A stretch of DNA of 64,000 bases from Anthracocystis setariae (taxonomy: Eukaryota > Basidiomycota > Ustilaginomycetes > Ustilaginales > Ustilaginaceae). The DNA lies in NCBI GenBank assembly GCA_928724745.1, contig CAKMXJ010000037.1, forward strand, positions 744,001-808,000, read 5' to 3'. The translations under genes and the position numbers were made by a program. This document shows positions 62,231 to 64,000 of this stretch, in pieces. The notes below the pieces were generated by a model. That model was not told the DNA's origin and did not search any database. It worked only from the letters and a program-made list of their open reading frames with translations. How positions within the stretch are numbered: position 1 is the stretch's first letter; the number at the start of each line of letters is the position of its first letter.

Positions 62231-63754
62231 ATGTCGTCCATAAACCAAACCGACACAACAGATCAACCTTGTGCTTCGGCGCCCATCTCATCCTCTTCCG
62301 AAAAGCATCAGCAACTCACCCAACCGCATTACCTCTCCGAAAAGCCCGACTCACCCCATCCCGCGTCGTCCTACCACCAAAAAAGTGATCTGCGCAACCC
62401 ATCTTCCCCCGTCGAAGACGAGACCGATGTCGAGGCAACCACCTCGCAAGCTGGCATGTCCACAAAGACCGAAGCCGAGCTCGGTGACGCCGTCGTGAAA
62501 GCGCAGGGCCAAGACGCCAAGCTGTTTTTCCCCGAAGGTGGCTTCAAAGCCTGGCTTTGCGTCTTTGGCGGTTGGTGGTGTACCTTCATCACTTTCGGCT
62601 ACCTCAACGCCTACGGCATCTTCCAGGACTATTACCAACAGACTTTCCTCCGCCACAAGACGCCCAGTCAAATCTCTTGGATCGGCGCGTTTCAGTACTT
62701 TCTCATGTTTGCGCCCGCCATCTTGGCCGGTAGGTTGTTCGACTTGGGTTTCTTCCGTTCGCTCTTCACCACGGGGTGCATCTTGTTGGTCTTCTCCCAG
62801 ATGATGGTCAGTCTTTGTACCGATTATTACCAGCTGTTCCTTGCGCAGGGTGTTGGGCTTGGTTTGGGCTTTGGTTTGGTTTTCAATCTTGCCATCAATT
62901 GCCCTGCACATTATTTCAATCGAAGGCGAGGGCTGGCGTTGGGCATTGTTGCTTCGGGTTCGAGCACTGGAGGTATCATCTTTCCCATCATGGTGCGGAG
63001 GTTGATTCCGCTGATCGGGTATGGATGGACCATGCGCGTTGTCGGCTTTTTTGCGCTCTTGGCCGTGATCATCGCCTCGTTCTCCCTTTCCACCCGTCTG
63101 CCCCCCTCCATCGATGTGAGCGACAAAACCAAAGGCGGATGGAAGCAAGTAAAATGGTACGAATTTGCCGCCTTCCGCAATCCGGCCTATACATTCTTTG
63201 TCATTGGTGCATCGTTCATCATGTTTGGCCTGTACATGCCTCTTTCGTACATGGACGTTTGGTCATCCACAAACACCATCCCGGCCAACGGTTACTACCT
63301 ATCCATCCTCAACGCCGCCTCCTCCTTTGGTCGAATCATTCCAGGCCTCATCGCCGACAAAGTCGGTCGCATCAACACCGTCCTCCCACACTTGGCCGTT
63401 TCAAGCATCCTAATCTACATCTTCCCACTCTGCACAAACCTAGGCGGTTTAACCACCTTTGCCATCTTGTACGGCTTCACCTCCGGTTGCTACGTCTCGC
63501 TCATCCCGGCATGCTCATCCCAACTCGGTTCCACCTCCACCGTAGGAACTCGAAATGGCATGATGTTCTTCCTCATGTCCTTCGGTGGCCTCTTTGGCCT
63601 CCCCATCGCAGGCGCCATCCTCGGCACCAACCTATCCCATCCAAATTGGTGGGGCACCACCGCTTACTCCGCCACAATGGTCGTCGCAGGCACAACTTGC
63701 ATCGCCGCCGCCAAATGGTACGCCGTAGGTGGCAGCGTCCGCGGCAAGATCTAA
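62231..63754 (+). CDS. MFS transporter, monocarboxylate-porter (MCT/Mch) type
   Basis: Intronless, 507 aa from the ATG at 62231 (in-frame open sequence from 62171 has no ATG). The N-terminal ~95 residues are hydrophilic, Ser/Thr/Pro-rich and cytosolic. The core starts with FFPEGGFKAWLCVFGGWW, the family's typical entry to TM1. Twelve membrane segments follow, with FGYLNAYGIFQDYYQQ, SWIGAFQYFLMFAPAILAG, the FNRRRGLALGIVASGSSTGG loop, and a charged central loop (SDKTKGGWKQVKWYEF). Fungal members (Mch, Esbp6-like) carry monocarboxylates, riboflavin or unknown solutes across the plasma membrane. Substrate is not predictable here. Confidence 0.92.
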   Translation: MSSINQTDTTDQPCASAPISSSSEKHQQLTQPHYLSEKPDSPHPASSYHQKSDLRNPSSPVEDETDVEATTSQAGMSTKTEAELGDAVVKAQGQDAKLFFPEGGFKAWLCVFGGWWCTFITFGYLNAYGIFQDYYQQTFLRHKTPSQISWIGAFQYFLMFAPAILAGRLFDLGFFRSLFTTGCILLVFSQMMVSLCTDYYQLFLAQGVGLGLGFGLVFNLAINCPAHYFNRRRGLALGIVASGSSTGGIIFPIMVRRLIPLIGYGWTMRVVGFFALLAVIIASFSLSTRLPPSIDVSDKTKGGWKQVKWYEFAAFRNPAYTFFVIGASFIMFGLYMPLSYMDVWSSTNTIPANGYYLSILNAASSFGRIIPGLIADKVGRINTVLPHLAVSSILIYIFPLCTNLGGLTTFAILYGFTSGCYVSLIPACSSQLGSTSTVGTRNGMMFFLMSFGGLFGLPIAGAILGTNLSHPNWWGTTAYSATMVVAGTTCIAAAKWYAVGGSVRGKI

Positions 63755-63873
63755 CTCCTCTTGGCTAACATTTAATCAAGAATCATATTATTCGTCCATC
63801 CCATCCATGATCCCCCTCTTTACCGTGTGAACCCGAATGAAAAAGAGCCGTATACTACATCCAGGAACTAAGA

Positions 63874-64000
63874 CTAACTGAGCACATTGGTATAAAAATC
63901 CATCACGGCACACCAGTACCCCTCCCGATCCGCCCTGCCGATACTGCAATGCTGTGGAGACTGCCACCTCCTCAACTCGACCCTATACTCTTTTTTCCTT
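63874..64000 (-). CDS. possible partial protein, C-terminal ~42 codons only
   Basis: A minus-strand frame enters from the right window edge and ends at the TAG at 63876-63874. The last residues read RVELRRWQSPQHCSIGRA ... GYWCAVMDFYTNVLS. Composition is protein-like and the stop lies 119 nt from the converging MFS stop, a normal gap here. It is too short to identify; it could also be a chance open frame. Confidence 0.4.
   Translation of the reverse strand, partial: RKKEYRVELRRWQSPQHCSIGRADREGYWCAVMDFYTNVLS

Overview
The window is nuclear DNA of a basidiomycete, most likely a smut fungus (Ustilaginales). The basis is gene architecture and family content: long uninterrupted reading frames mixed with genes carrying short GT..AG introns, C-ending codons in highly expressed genes, and typical fungal families (CSC1/OSCA channel, Brc1/Rtt107-type BRCT protein, Rap1, shugoshin, Cet1-type RNA triphosphatase, Tnp2/Plavaka-type transposase). 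The species cannot be fixed from the sequence alone.

Layout. Positions 1-23910 are ordinary chromosome: a partial gene running off the left edge, a CSC1-like channel (minus), YRA1/ALY mRNA-export factor (plus, four exons), a six-BRCT Brc1/Rtt107 homologue (plus), a decayed alpha/beta-hydrolase pseudogene (minus), a serine beta-lactamase-like protein with two micro-exons (minus), a protein with two zinc-finger-like motifs (minus), SmB (plus) and a DHA1-type MFS transporter (minus). About 24-34 kb is an accessory island: 2 kb without genes, an orphan coiled-coil ORF whose 3' end lies in an 80-bp hairpin, a long open fragment of translation elongation factor 2 lacking its G domain and C-terminus, an apparently intact three-exon Tnp2/Plavaka transposase gene, and a 250-bp nested fold-back sequence. 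From 34 kb core genes resume: RRP4 (exosome), a 1825-aa ABCC transporter, a berberine-bridge-type FAD oxidoreductase, the Cet1-like mRNA capping triphosphatase, a RECQ1-like helicase, a 463-bp MITE with TA flanks, RAP1, shugoshin, EMC6, SF3B4/Hsh49, a monocarboxylate-type MFS transporter, and a possible partial CDS at the right edge.

The core genes are not an operon or a metabolic cluster. Several serve RNA processing (YRA1, SmB, SF3B4, RRP4, Cet1) or chromosome maintenance (Brc1, RecQ, Rap1, shugoshin), but their linkage looks incidental. RRP4 and Cet1 each need one base removed from a homopolymer to restore the conserved reading frame. The hydrolase pseudogene has a similar lesion among several others, so some of these may be assembly errors. 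The most novel part is the 26-34 kb island, which could be a transposon neighbourhood that has trapped host EF2 sequence. The element's boundaries are not established.
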